NCBI RefSeq assembly: GCF_014639155.1
Contig: NZ_BMFT01000003.1
Location: forward strand, 248,001-312,000
Direction of reading: 5' to 3'
Length of the DNA stretch: 64,000 bases
Origin: Paenibacillus segetis
Lineage (GTDB): Bacteria > Bacillota > Bacilli > Paenibacillales > Paenibacillaceae
The notes beneath the pieces are model-generated. The model did not search any database and was not told the origin of the DNA. It was given only the letters and a program-made list of their open reading frames with translations. A program made the position numbers and the translations under genes. Below are positions 42,421 through 52,084 of this stretch, one piece after another (within the stretch, counting starts at the first letter, position 1; the number at the start of each line of letters is the position of its first letter).

Positions 42421-44859
42421 TTAGACATTAAGAACGTTGATCACTACTGTTTGTGAGTCACATCCTTCAGCACTGACATTCAATATGATCTTTCCGGAAC
42501 TGATAGGACGTATAACAGCTAACACTTTGCCATCAAAAGTAGTTCGTTCGGTATCAAAAAAATTCTCCTCAGACTTCGGATTAGCGCTGCCGAAGCCCTG
42601 TAAAATCCCTGCACCCTCTACCTGAATCATGACTTTACGATCAAAGTTGTTGAATAGGCTGCCATTGTCTCCTACAAGGCTAATCATGACAAAGGAAAGA
42701 TCACGATCCGAGGCGGTAATTTCAGTCCGGTCCGGTTCTATTTGCAACTGAACGTTACCGCTAGCAGATTGAAGTGTCATACGCCCGGTTTCTAATCCTT
42801 TCGTGAAGGCTACTGCTGTAATTTCTCCAGACTCAAAGACAGTTTCAAAAATCGCCTTAAAGCGGTGATCTTCACCTGCAGCAGCTCTCCCGACTTTTTT
42901 TCCATTTACTAGGAGTTCCACTTCATCTGCATCCGCGTATACTTCCACCATAACCGGTTTCCCCTCATAACCATTCCAAGACCAGCTGGATACAGTATCA
43001 CTCCAACTCCACATAGACGGAATTTGCTGTTTTCCGAAGTGCTCAGGTCGTTGTACAGCAATGAAGGGATCTTTTCTTAAACCAAATACGATTTCACGGT
43101 AGTAAGATACTGGGCGCCGGTTTCCGGTAATGTCAATATCACCACACCAGGCAGCAAGCCACGGATATAAGCCGGCTACGCCGGATGCTGACTCATCAGT
43201 ATCATAGGAAAATTTACCGATACCTGCTTCACCGATATAATCCCACCCCGTCCAGGTAAAATCTCCGATGACATGGCTGTTCTCCTTAACTAGTTTCCAG
43301 TTTTTATCAATGGTCTCAGGGAACGTTTCACTACCAACAATTACTCGGTTGGGAAAGCGTTCTTTGTCCTGCACATACCGTGATTCTGCATAGTTATAAC
43401 CTGCTATATCCACATAAGCAAACGATTCAGCCGTTTTTTGTGTTGCCATCTCGCTGCTTGTAGCTGCCGCCATTTGATCTTTGATATTGTTCATTACTGT
43501 ATTAATACCTTCTTGAATTTCTGTTTCTCTAGATTTTGCAATTTCATCAATAATGGAAAGCAGCAAGTTGATAGAATTCGTAACATATCGGGTGTTATCC
43601 AGGGAACGAATCTTCTCCGCTAATTTCCTTCCACAGGTCGAATCAACTGCCCTCCCGGTTTCAAGAATTTCATTACCGATTGAATACATAATAACACTCG
43701 GATGGTTGAAATCTTTATCTACCATTGCTTCTATATCTTTCTCCCACCACAGAGGGAACTGTAGGGCATAGTCGTGATCACACTTGGTTGAGGTCCACAT
43801 ATCGAAGCTTTCATCCATGACCAGCATACCGAGGCGATCACAAGCATCAAGTAGTCCTTTACTCATTGGGTGATGAGCACTGCGAAGTGCGTTAAATCCT
43901 GCATTCTTCAGTATCTCGACGCGACGTTCTTCAGCACGTTCAATTGTCGCGGCACCAATTACGCCATTGTCGTGATGTATACAGGCTCCCCGCAACTTCA
44001 CAACCTCACCATTGATGCAGATTCCTTGATCCGGGTCTAGTGTAAGTGAACGGATCCCAAATGATGTCGACTCTTCATCCAGTTGTTCGTTATCATCTAT
44101 GATACAAGTTCTGCAAGTATACAAGTTAGGCATACCGACACTCCAAAGCTTGGGAGTCCTAACATAAATCCGTTGCCTAATTATCGCATTTTCTCCTGCA
44201 AACGTTGTAACTGGTGCGATGTCACTGGCCACGACAAGACCATTAGAATCGATAATTTTTGTATGAACATTAACTGTTCGGGTGGACAACCCTTCATTCT
44301 CAATTACAGTGGCCACAGAGACAACAGCCCTTTTGTTAGTGATTTCGGGGGTTGATATTTTCACACCGTCTATTGCAACATGTACCAGTTCTCCAACAAT
44401 TAACTTCGTGTTGCGGTAGATTCCAGCTCCAGAATACCACCGTGTATCTTTATAATTCAGCGAAATAACTTTAATTTCGTTCTCTTCGCCATATTTTAGA
44501 AAACGGTCTGTTTTGACATAAAAATTAGAATAACCAAACGGATGCTGCCCAGCAAAATTACCGTTAATATATACCATTGCATTTGCGTACACGCCTTCAA
44601 ACTCAACTGTTACTCTTTTATGCCGGTACTCCTCAGGCACAAAGAACTTCTTTTTATATTCATATTCTCCTTCAGGAAAATAACCCAAAGCATGAAGATG
44701 ACTACTCGCACCCGTTTCCGGCTTTTCGCGTGATCTTTCGATCATTGCGTCGTGTGGAAGGGTAATACTTCTCAGAGGTGTCGATTTGCCTTGCATCTCT
44801 GAGAAAAACCCACTTTTATTCCCCAACAACCAATCTCCGTTAAAAGAAGTTCGTATCAT
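42421..44859 (-). CDS. GH2-family glycoside hydrolase (beta-galactosidase type)
   Basis: The 812-residue enzyme has the GH2 order: N-terminal jelly roll (TLPHDAMI, GAGIYRNTKL), Ig-like domain, then a TIM barrel with the acid/base Glu397 in YSIGNEI and the nucleophile Glu511 in VGSETFP. C-terminal Ig-like domains follow. Family members include beta-galactosidase, beta-glucuronidase and related exo-enzymes. It lacks a signal peptide. The GTG at 44871 overlaps its own ribosome site, so the ATG at 44859 is preferred. It is likely driven by promoter E through the decayed gene upstream. Confidence 0.9.
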   Translation of the reverse strand: MIRTSFNGDWLLGNKSGFFSEMQGKSTPLRSITLPHDAMIERSREKPETGASSHLHALGYFPEGEYEYKKKFFVPEEYRHKRVTVEFEGVYANAMVYINGNFAGQHPFGYSNFYVKTDRFLKYGEENEIKVISLNYKDTRWYSGAGIYRNTKLIVGELVHVAIDGVKISTPEITNKRAVVSVATVIENEGLSTRTVNVHTKIIDSNGLVVASDIAPVTTFAGENAIIRQRIYVRTPKLWSVGMPNLYTCRTCIIDDNEQLDEESTSFGIRSLTLDPDQGICINGEVVKLRGACIHHDNGVIGAATIERAEERRVEILKNAGFNALRSAHHPMSKGLLDACDRLGMLVMDESFDMWTSTKCDHDYALQFPLWWEKDIEAMVDKDFNHPSVIMYSIGNEILETGRAVDSTCGRKLAEKIRSLDNTRYVTNSINLLLSIIDEIAKSRETEIQEGINTVMNNIKDQMAAATSSEMATQKTAESFAYVDIAGYNYAESRYVQDKERFPNRVIVGSETFPETIDKNWKLVKENSHVIGDFTWTGWDYIGEAGIGKFSYDTDESASGVAGLYPWLAAWCGDIDITGNRRPVSYYREIVFGLRKDPFIAVQRPEHFGKQQIPSMWSWSDTVSSWSWNGYEGKPVMVEVYADADEVELLVNGKKVGRAAAGEDHRFKAIFETVFESGEITAVAFTKGLETGRMTLQSASGNVQLQIEPDRTEITASDRDLSFVMISLVGDNGSLFNNFDRKVMIQVEGAGILQGFGSANPKSEENFFDTERTTFDGKVLAVIRPISSGKIILNVSAEGCDSQTVVINVLNV

Positions 44860-44914
44860 TCTCGTTTTCACCCTTCATTTAAAGTCATATATAGTTTTAG
44901 CTTTCTAACCCTTT

Positions 44915-46080
44915 AATACTGCACAAATCAGTAAAGATGTTTTGAATTTTTCCTTCTGATAGCCCTAATGCTGTGAATTCTACCAACTGATCCAAGGTGA
45001 AACTTGATATCATATTGACCATAGGGCTGTTTGTAATACCAAGCAAATGCTTTTCCAATATTACGGCTGTAGTATCATTTTTCAGAAGATCAATTAATCT
45101 TTTGTGTTATAATGATCGGCTTAACGATTCAGGGACTCTGACAAATCGGAAATGTCCAGTTTCGGCCCAAAAGGCTGCCATCCCTCGCTGTCTACCGAAT
45201 ATTGAAAGCTAGCGTGCTCTGCTTGAATGTGCACTTTAAGCTTGCAGCGCTTCGCATCTCCAAATGATACCTCAGCATCGGCTATCTCTTCCCTCATGCC
45301 GCAGATAGAACGAACGCGTGCCAAGGATTTTCTCAGGTTCTCATCTGACTGATTCGCAAATTCACATAATCTTTGGTGTCATACTATAAGATTAAGCCTG
45401 CTATTCGCTGAAATGCTTTGGATCGAACTTGAGCTCTGTCTCCGCCAAGCAATGCATTGACTTTTGGCGTCTGCCTACTAGACTCTGCCGATGTATTGAA
45501 TTTAATGAATCTCTGCCCTGCATACAGAGACTCCCTAATGGTACCGTTAAGGAAAGCCAGAAGGGATAAGGCAGCAGCCGCGGCAGAAGTCAGTATGAGA
45601 TTCATTGGATCAACTTTATGTGGACCATTTATTTTCTTCAAGCATGCTATAGTCACGGCATGTGAACCCCAAGTTCCACCTTCAACAACAAGCAAGTAAT
45701 AATTGACGCTACATTTATAAAGGTGGGGACCATTCGCTCCTCCCAGTTCACTATCTGTGAATATGGTTTTTCGTACTCTTACTAATTTCTGCTGTTCAGT
45801 GTTGTACTCTTAAAGAACTATTCCAGCAAAAGAATTACAATTCGTACAGTGATCTACAGCATGTTAAACACCGATTTACGGCCGTCCTCGTCATGGTATA
45901 AAAAAGAATCGCCCCGTTATCATAGGGCAGACAAGGGGTCCAAACACTGCCGGAACCCAGGTTACCTTCCATGTTCAACTGAGATCCTCGTACTAACATG
46001 AGTCAACAAGCCTCAATACTTCAAATTACGTGAAATATGACTCCGACACCCGATGTATTCTGTAAATCCGGTTATTCAAA
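44915..46080 (-). pseudogene. Decayed GH43 beta-xylosidase-type gene (XynB-like)
   Basis: Pieces in different frames follow family order: GSGSVWTPCLPYDNGAILFY near 45,950, GANGPHLYKC and YYLLVVEGGTWGSHAVTI near 45,680-45,730, DPMNLILTS, then YDTKDYVNLRIS near 45,380 and QAEHASFQYSVDSEGWQPFG near 45,200. A helical tail similar to that of GH3 enzymes (ILEKHLLGI, TLDQLVEF) ends near 44,915. Much of the middle is deleted. The region is dead but shows what the locus once encoded. Confidence 0.75.
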
Positions 46081-46199
46081 CCAAGAAATAAGGACATATA
46101 TATTCAGAGAAAATGATTAATCTTTGTTTCCATCGGTACAGAACCAGCTGACCAACTTTCTACGGACAGTTCCCTACTTTTTAGTTCAATGATTATCTT

Positions 46200-46690
46200 T
46201 TCCGTCACAGCCATCACTTACTCTGTCTGAGCCTTTTCAGTGAGTAGCACTTAGCACACTAGCTACTAGGTGCATTTGCCTTTAGCATTTGAACTTTTCC
46301 GCTCCGTGTATTCAGCAGTAGTGCCAAAACCTCACCTCCCAGTTCCACTTCACCACCAAACATATTGCCTAAATTCGAGCTATACAGTAAACAATAGTTC
46401 GTACCCTGCTCATATCCATACAGCGAGAGAAGATGCGTGCTTTCCAAAAAAACTCGCCGAAGGAATAACAAAAAGCTGCTGCAGTCCCTCTAGAGCGTCC
46501 TTCCGAATCTTAACTATACACACTGTGTAGGAATAGTTTTCAAATGATTCAAGTGATCTTGTAATTCTATCTTCTTGAAATACGGCTTGCGTTCCCCATT
46601 CATTGGATAAAATGGTAGATATAGGCTTCAGAATCAGGTCCGGCGGCCCATTTCACCTGATAAGATTTCCCATAACACATGGTCTGGTTT
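46200..46690 (-). pseudogene. Unidentified decayed coding stretch
   Basis: Short open pieces remain on the minus strand (for example CYGKSYQVKWAAGPDSEAYI near 46,650 and NYCLLYSSNLGNMFGGEVEL near 46,380), with frame changes between them. They look like the remains of the first gene behind promoter E, possibly another hydrolase. I cannot name the family. Plus-strand ORFs here lack ribosome sites. Confidence 0.4.
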
Positions 46691-46869
46691 ATTTCTGCTA
46701 CAAAGCCTTTAAAATATCGCCCTTTTGAACATACGTTACACATAGCCGAGCATTGGCACATGGAACTCTACTTTCGTCCATTAATAATAAATTTCATGAA
46801 TCCGGCCTCACTCTTATGTCTTCATGATCCCCAGATAAAGCAGGAAAACTTGCACGGACCTGTACATTT

Positions 46870-46935
46870 ATGTTACCTCTATTACGTCATATGATTCTAT
46901 CAATATCTCGACTTCTTCGTTAGCGTTATTCCGAC
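46870..46935 (-). promoter_or_regulatory. GTCG-repeat promoter E (decayed operon front)
   Basis: GTCGGAATAACGCTA and GTCGAGATATTGATAGA lie 23 bp apart, then TAGAAT, 18 bp and TAACAT (-10, 46870-46875). It is the most diverged of the five. It heads the unit that now contains relics and the intact GH2 and GH43 genes. Confidence 0.6.
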
Positions 46936-46949
46936 TTTCATTTTCATCG

Positions 46950-47017
46950 AGTAGGAGGGGGTCTTAAGCCCCTGCCCCCTCACTTCACCGTACATGAGGG
47001 CCCGCATACAACAGTTC
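46950..47017 (-). mobile_element. 3' end (domains V-VI) of a group II intron
   Basis: Read on the minus strand, GTTGTATGCGGGCCCTCATG followed by TACGGTG resembles domain V, and GAGGGGGCAGGGG with its pairing partner, ending CCTCCTACTCG, resembles domain VI and the 3' splice end. No reverse transcriptase or 5' intron part is left. The fragment ends just upstream of promoter E. Confidence 0.55.
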
Positions 47018-47056
47018 CGAAGTATTAACAATCTTTCCAGTTAACGAAAAAACTTT

Positions 47057-47291
47057 TTAGCCCTTTCGCTTCCCAATTGGAAGTGAGAAGGGCATTCTTG
47101 TAGAAGAACCCCCTTGTTCAACTGGCGGTTCTTTTACAATCAGGACCACCAACCAAAGGGTGGTTTGCTCTTGGGTATAACTCTTTGTTGCCAAACTGGG
47201 CCTAAAGACGCTAGCCTAACAGCAATTCTGTTTAGGCTCAGTGTAATTTGTCATTTTCACTTACCCGTTAAAACGGGCTTTTTTCTTTTTG
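47057..47291. repeat. Cluster of five hairpins beside the IS200 relic
   Basis: Five inverted repeats follow one another within 235 bases: GCCCTTT...AGAAGGGC, AGAACC...GGTTCT (followed by TT), ACCACC...GGGTGGT, AGCCTAA...TTTAGGCT and CCCGTT...ACGGG followed by TTTTTT. They lie at the 3' side of the transposase relic, where IS200/IS605 elements have hairpin ends, but five is more than expected. Confidence 0.6.
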
Positions 47292-47302
47292 CTCCTTTTA
47301 CT

Positions 47303-47750
47303 ACTTAATGGATCTTCCTATTCTTTTACATTCAATTTATCTATCGCCTGGTCATGTGTTTCTTGTTCACAAATATATTTGGCTACGGTGGCCTCATTCT
47401 GACCTACCGTACTTATCTAGTACTCTTCTGCCAAAATTTTCGATTTCCGTATTTATACTTGAGCTGCGTATGCTTCTCGAATATCATTAGCAAACTTTTC
47501 CCCTTTAAATATCCCATGAACGTTGAGACCGCATTTTTTGACGGAAACGTTTCCAACATGTGAACATGGTCCGGCATCATGTAACCTTCTAGAGTTTCTA
47601 CTCCCTTGTACTAAAATAGACATCTGAAAATTCCGACTAATCTCTCCTCACTTGATTATAGATTTCTTTCCGTCTATACTTCGGGGTGAACACGATATGG
47701 TATTTGCACATCCACTTCGTGTGAGCTAGGCTATAGCTCTTATTATCCAT
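47303..47750 (-). pseudogene. tnpA: Broken IS200-family transposase (TnpA, Y1)
   Basis: The start MDNKSYSLAHTKWMCKYHIV and the HUH motif region MMPDHVHML are clear, as is FMGYLKGKSLLMIFEKH. At least two frameshifts and a stop near the catalytic Tyr segment (expected YYVSTVG) inactivate it. About 150 codons long originally. No tnpB is present. Confidence 0.85.
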
Positions 47751-47899
47751 CTTTGACCATTCCTTTCGTTTGAGCCTGAACATCTCATTTCTATCGGAAT
47801 GGTCTTAGTAGTCAAACCCTTGTTCCCTGCACCCCCATAGCGGGTAATTATTTGTTTCCCGCGTTTTACGCACTCAACTGGATAAAACCATAATAAAAA

Positions 47900-47922
47900 G
47901 AGACTCCAATTATTGGAGCCTC
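47900..47922 (-). terminator. Terminator after the GH106-like gene
   Basis: CTCCAAT and ATTGGAG arms (extended by GAG/CTC) are followed on the minus strand by TTTTTATT. Confidence 0.88.
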
Positions 47923-47962
47923 AAATTTATAAAATAATAGCAAACATCTTAAAAATGACAGT

Positions 47963-50590
47963 CTAGTATAGCAATCTTACAGGCCCTATTAAACCACTAG
48001 GCTCTTGTTGCGCAACAGCTGAGAATACATCCCGTTGATCCTTAACCAATGTATTTGTAATTTCAATTGTCAACGTATTGCTCCCTTTCTTTATCATATC
48101 TGATATATCGAAACGATACGGATAACTGATTTTGATCCCTGCTGAATGTCCATTTATCAACACTTCAGCTGTTTCATACACCTCACCGAGATTCAAACTT
48201 ACTTTCAACGGCAAATCTTGTTTCCAATCCAGCGTTGTTTCGTAACGGAAGGTACCTGAGAATCTCGGCAAGTATTCCTGCCGACTCAGATCTGCCAACT
48301 GATCCAAAATCATATAGGGTTCGAAGTTCGGATATTGTTCAGAAGTAGCTGTAGAAATTGTCCATGAATTTGAGACTTCGATATGCTTTTGATCATTAAT
48401 CATTTCATCTTGAATAACAAGATCCTCTACTGCCTCACCGGATACGAAGACAATCGTTTCAAATGGCGCCAGGCTAAGTGGAATTTGTTGAACACCTTCA
48501 TCTGGAACATCCCATACGCGGATTGTCCGGTTCTCGAATGCATTGTAAAGACATACTCGACCGGACACTGGAAGTTTGATATTAGTGGCTACAGGAAGTT
48601 GTGGGTGCTCATTAAAGAAGAAATAAACATCAGAGTCTTCATGCCGAATATGATAATGACGTAAGAAAGGATAATCGCCTTCTGCTTTTAGTTCATAAAA
48701 CCCATTAGAAAGCAGATGTCCTGCAATGCTGTTAAGCGGAATTATTGAAACATTCACGCAATCTTCCAAACGCTGCAAAAGCTCGGATACATCACTGCCT
48801 TCACTTGAGCGTACAGGCATTGCATCTATAAAAATAACCGGTAAACCGAGTTCCGCCAGTTCTTCAATTTTCTGCAATCCTTGCATTGGAAGTGCTTCAC
48901 TATACGGAATAATAAAACAGTCAAACACCTCGTTACCTGACTTCAGTTTCTTCTCTTCAATACTAACGGAATCCACGATCAGATCAAGTGGCAGTACATC
49001 ACAATCAATCTGTCTTCTAAGCAATTCTTTTACCGGTTTATGGAAGTACATAGATTTACCTGACCATTCCGCTTCAGCATGGTACAGTACAGCTGCAGAG
49101 GCAATATGAGTCCCACCTGAAAGCAAGTGGCTTAGTCTATTTGTGTAATGATTTAAATATTTATAATAACGGAATTGCGGATTTTTGCCTCTGGCATAAA
49201 GATGCGGCGGGCAATCAGGGTCTGGAAATTCTCTAGCAGAGAACGAATGTGGAACAAAATAGTTTACACCACGCACAAGCATATGATCCGTAATCCATTT
49301 CATTAATTTCAGGCCCTCTACCCAGCCATATGCGCCGAACACCTCGGCCATTGTTCTACCTTTCTTTTTGGAGTCATGATGAGCCAAAGAAGAGGCCATT
49401 TTCCCCAATCCATAGTTAAAGAACTCGCTATCGGATTCACCGGCAAACCACCATTTAAATGAAAATTCGTCGTAGCCCGGCGCCATTTGCCAGAGGACGA
49501 TATCAATACCGGACATATCCTGCCCACCAAGAGCACGGAAATAGTGCCCAGCCCCTGCACCGAGCCGAGCATGTACATTATTATCCTCAATTACATGCCC
49601 AATGTATTCAACTCCATGTTTCCGGCACCAGTCACCAATTTGTGTGGTGAAATTCTCACCGTAAAGGCTGCTGACGATATTCATATAGTGATATCGTATT
49701 GGTGGCGTATTATTTCCCTGATCATGCCAAAGAAGAGGAAGTTGTAAAATGTAGTCTTCACCTAATACTTTTCTTAGTTGTTCAGGAACATCTTTGCTCC
49801 AAGGAAGCGCCACTTCTTTCTTTCCAACGGATGATTCAAAGTCGTATTCATTGCTGTCGTTATAGAACCCGGGCTCGTCAGAAAAGAAACCGGCTAACGT
49901 CTTACCAAAATCCTCACGGTACCGATTGTAAAATGCTTCGTAAACTGTATCAATTAATACACGAGTCGATTCTGCGACTAGTGGGTTCAGATAATCCTCC
50001 TGAGTTTTGCTGCCGCCTTTATCCGACTTGATTAGAATAAAAATTCGCCAATATCCCTCCGGTACAGCCCAGTATAGCACACCGTCAGTAAGCATTGCGG
50101 TTAAATCAATTGGTTCACCAATCAGTTCACCACTTTTGGAATCCCGCTTTCTCGCTATAATTGCTATCGTTTCTCTTGTTCCCAGGTGAGCTAAATATGG
50201 CTCCTTAGGATACTCAACAATGAAAGAAGCATTAGGAGCTGGACCAAGTGCATCTATATGACGCTCAGATAAGAAGGATCTTCGTAATTCTATCGGCGCA
50301 TCCTTTATCTTTCCTGCCGCCCTGCCTGTTGGAAAGTGATCGTCGTCCAGTACCCATACCTTCATTTCGCGAATACGCGCTTCTTCCATGATGATATCTA
50401 TGTCATGCCACCACTTTGGTCCCAAGTAATCCGGATGCGGTCGAGCCTCTACGCAAACAGCACGTATACCCGATTCATGGATTCGCTTCATTTCCTCACG
50501 AAGAACATCTTCCTCTTCGCCCCGTTGCCAAAAAAAAGGCAAGATATAATTGTCCTCTTTCCCGATTAATACTTCATACAAACGTGTCAT
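47963..50590 (-). CDS. GH106-like (alpha-L-rhamnosidase-type) glycoside hydrolase
   Basis: The 875-residue protein has a TIM-barrel half resembling GH106 and related families: FFWQRGEEEDVLREEMKRIH, VWVLDDDHFPTGRAAGKI near 80 and FFSDEPGFY near 245. A C-terminal galactose-binding jelly roll lies at about 760-875 (TAEVLINGHSAG, YRFDISDMIKKGSNTLTIEI). Such enzymes remove rhamnose from pectin fragments or glycosides; the family call is by overall pattern and not certain. No signal peptide. Promoter D lies upstream and a terminator follows, so it is a single-gene unit. A decayed paralogue lies at 53.0-53.6 kb. Confidence 0.7.
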   Translation of the reverse strand: MTRLYEVLIGKEDNYILPFFWQRGEEEDVLREEMKRIHESGIRAVCVEARPHPDYLGPKWWHDIDIIMEEARIREMKVWVLDDDHFPTGRAAGKIKDAPIELRRSFLSERHIDALGPAPNASFIVEYPKEPYLAHLGTRETIAIIARKRDSKSGELIGEPIDLTAMLTDGVLYWAVPEGYWRIFILIKSDKGGSKTQEDYLNPLVAESTRVLIDTVYEAFYNRYREDFGKTLAGFFSDEPGFYNDSNEYDFESSVGKKEVALPWSKDVPEQLRKVLGEDYILQLPLLWHDQGNNTPPIRYHYMNIVSSLYGENFTTQIGDWCRKHGVEYIGHVIEDNNVHARLGAGAGHYFRALGGQDMSGIDIVLWQMAPGYDEFSFKWWFAGESDSEFFNYGLGKMASSLAHHDSKKKGRTMAEVFGAYGWVEGLKLMKWITDHMLVRGVNYFVPHSFSAREFPDPDCPPHLYARGKNPQFRYYKYLNHYTNRLSHLLSGGTHIASAAVLYHAEAEWSGKSMYFHKPVKELLRRQIDCDVLPLDLIVDSVSIEEKKLKSGNEVFDCFIIPYSEALPMQGLQKIEELAELGLPVIFIDAMPVRSSEGSDVSELLQRLEDCVNVSIIPLNSIAGHLLSNGFYELKAEGDYPFLRHYHIRHEDSDVYFFFNEHPQLPVATNIKLPVSGRVCLYNAFENRTIRVWDVPDEGVQQIPLSLAPFETIVFVSGEAVEDLVIQDEMINDQKHIEVSNSWTISTATSEQYPNFEPYMILDQLADLSRQEYLPRFSGTFRYETTLDWKQDLPLKVSLNLGEVYETAEVLINGHSAGIKISYPYRFDISDMIKKGSNTLTIEITNTLVKDQRDVFSAVAQQEPSGLIGPVRLLY

Positions 50591-50676
50591 ATGATGATTA
50601 TCCCTCCTGAATGTTATTCTTATTAATGTTTATGCACCCGTTCATTAAGTCCTTACCTCAATGGGCTACAAGTTAA

Positions 50677-50741
50677 ATGATAGCTGTGTCACAGTAGCTT
50701 CTCTATCACAATCCCGACCTCTTATTTATCACTTTATCGAC
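50677..50741 (-). promoter_or_regulatory. GTCG-repeat promoter D (GH106-like gene)
   Basis: GTCGATAAAGTGATA and GTCGGGATTGTGATAGA lie 23 bp apart, then TAGAGA (-35), 17 bp and TATCAT (-10, 50677-50682), all on the minus strand. It precedes the GH106-like start by about 90 bases. Confidence 0.75.
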
Positions 50742-50759
50742 TTTCATATAGCTTTAGCT

Positions 50760-51110
50760 TTCGGGTGGAGGCCATCTTAGGTACAGTTCTTGACCAATTG
50801 TCCTGCTTCATCAATTAACTTCGTGGACAAATTGATGTAAATGTAAATCATCTATGAAGTAATATTCTCCAGTGTAGTATTGACGGCTTGAATATGCTCA
50901 TTGGTCCGAATTTCAAAAGCTAAGCCGATTTCAAATTTGCATTTACAGGATATAACGATTCCACGTACATATCAGTTTGAGGCAGTTATCTTTGATTGCT
51001 ATACAGAACTCCTTGATGGCGCGGACGATTGTTTACCCTCATTAAGATTATTCTTTACGATTAGCAAAAATCTTTTGACGGCTCCAAACCGAGCCCTTCT
51101 TCCTTAAAAT
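50760..51110 (-). pseudogene. Degenerate SGNH-hydrolase fragment
   Basis: Traces of the same protein as the frameshifted SGNH gene upstream are seen: LEPSKIFANRKE near 51,085 (compare LEPSKVFLLIGTND) and TWNRYIL / MYVESLYPVN near 50,950 (compare VYVESIYPVN), then IDDLHLHQF near 50,830. Several stops and frame changes. It appears to be a second, older copy. Confidence 0.5.
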
Positions 51111-51411
51111 TCCATTAATATATCACTTGCAATAATTTAATAAATATATATTTATTTTATTTTTGTACCGTATTTGAAATTTCGATTAGCATTTATCCTA
51201 TATTTATTTTAATTATTTTATAGTCTATATAAACTACTTCCAAACCGGGAGTAGAACGAATTACAAAGTTGATTTGTCGCGACTCCCGCCCTCACCTCCT
51301 GGCCAGGGAAAAAAGAGCATTCCCGTAAGCTGTAAAACCGGCCACTTGAGATGCCCTAATAAGACTAGCAATATATTTTTTATGATATCTTTGAATCCAA
51401 TTGAAAAAGAA
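51111..51411. other. AT-rich gap without a gene
   Basis: Strongly AT-rich between 51120 and 51240, otherwise featureless. I see no gene and no convincing RNA structure. Confidence 0.5.
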
Positions 51412-52060
51412 TTAATTCATCAGAACCAGCTGAAGTTCCGCTTTGACAACCTCATAACCGATTGTGTTCAAATGAAGCCCATCATAAGTATATCCTCTGT
51501 CTAGTCGACCTTCTGTATCCAGAAGTTTGGGATATAGATCGATGTAGGTATACGATACTTCCCGCGTCATGTTAGCCAAATTTTGATTGACAATCCGGAT
51601 TTGTTCATTTGTCTGCTTAATGCCTTTCGGCATGATGCTCTCTACAGTTTGATTTACAGGATAAATAGATTCAACGTACACCTTTGTATGAGGCAGTTGA
51701 TTATGAATAAGCGTACAAATCTGTTTGATGTTGCGTACGACCTCCTGTGGATCCTTACCATCCCCAAGATCATTGGTTCCGATTAAGAGAAACACCTTGC
51801 TTGGTTCCAGATCGAATACTTCATCTCGTAGTTTATCGAGCACACCTGTTGAGCTGTCTCCACTAATTCCTCTGTTGTTGCAGCATCTCATGAATTGGAA
51901 AACCTTCTGTAATGGAGTCGCCTACAAATACAATTCCGCCTTTTTTCGCAGATTTATTCAGTTGAGTAAAAGTGGATAAACGTTGTCTCTGAGTTGCTTC
52001 AAACATAACTTTTATCATGTCCTGAGTAACTAAAATATCATCTTTATTATATTCGCTCAC
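51412..52060 (-). pseudogene. Frameshifted SGNH/GDSL esterase
   Basis: The N-terminal part (from 52060) starts MSEYNKDDILVTQD and contains block I, IVFVGDSITEGFP. The C-terminal part (to 51412) contains LLIGTNDLGDG and the catalytic DGLHLNTIGYE. The two halves are in different frames, with the shift near 51,885 in a CAACAACAG run. Family members remove acetyl groups from sugars or pectin. All catalytic motifs are intact, so a single-base sequencing error is possible. It would have ended normally at 51412. Confidence 0.82.
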
Positions 52061-52084
52061 ATGTACCTCCTAGATTGGTAATGA

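Noticed and set aside
46679-46894. Plus-strand ORFs between 45.4 and 47.6 kb
   Set aside because: No ribosome sites and no family features. The region reads as decayed minus-strand genes.
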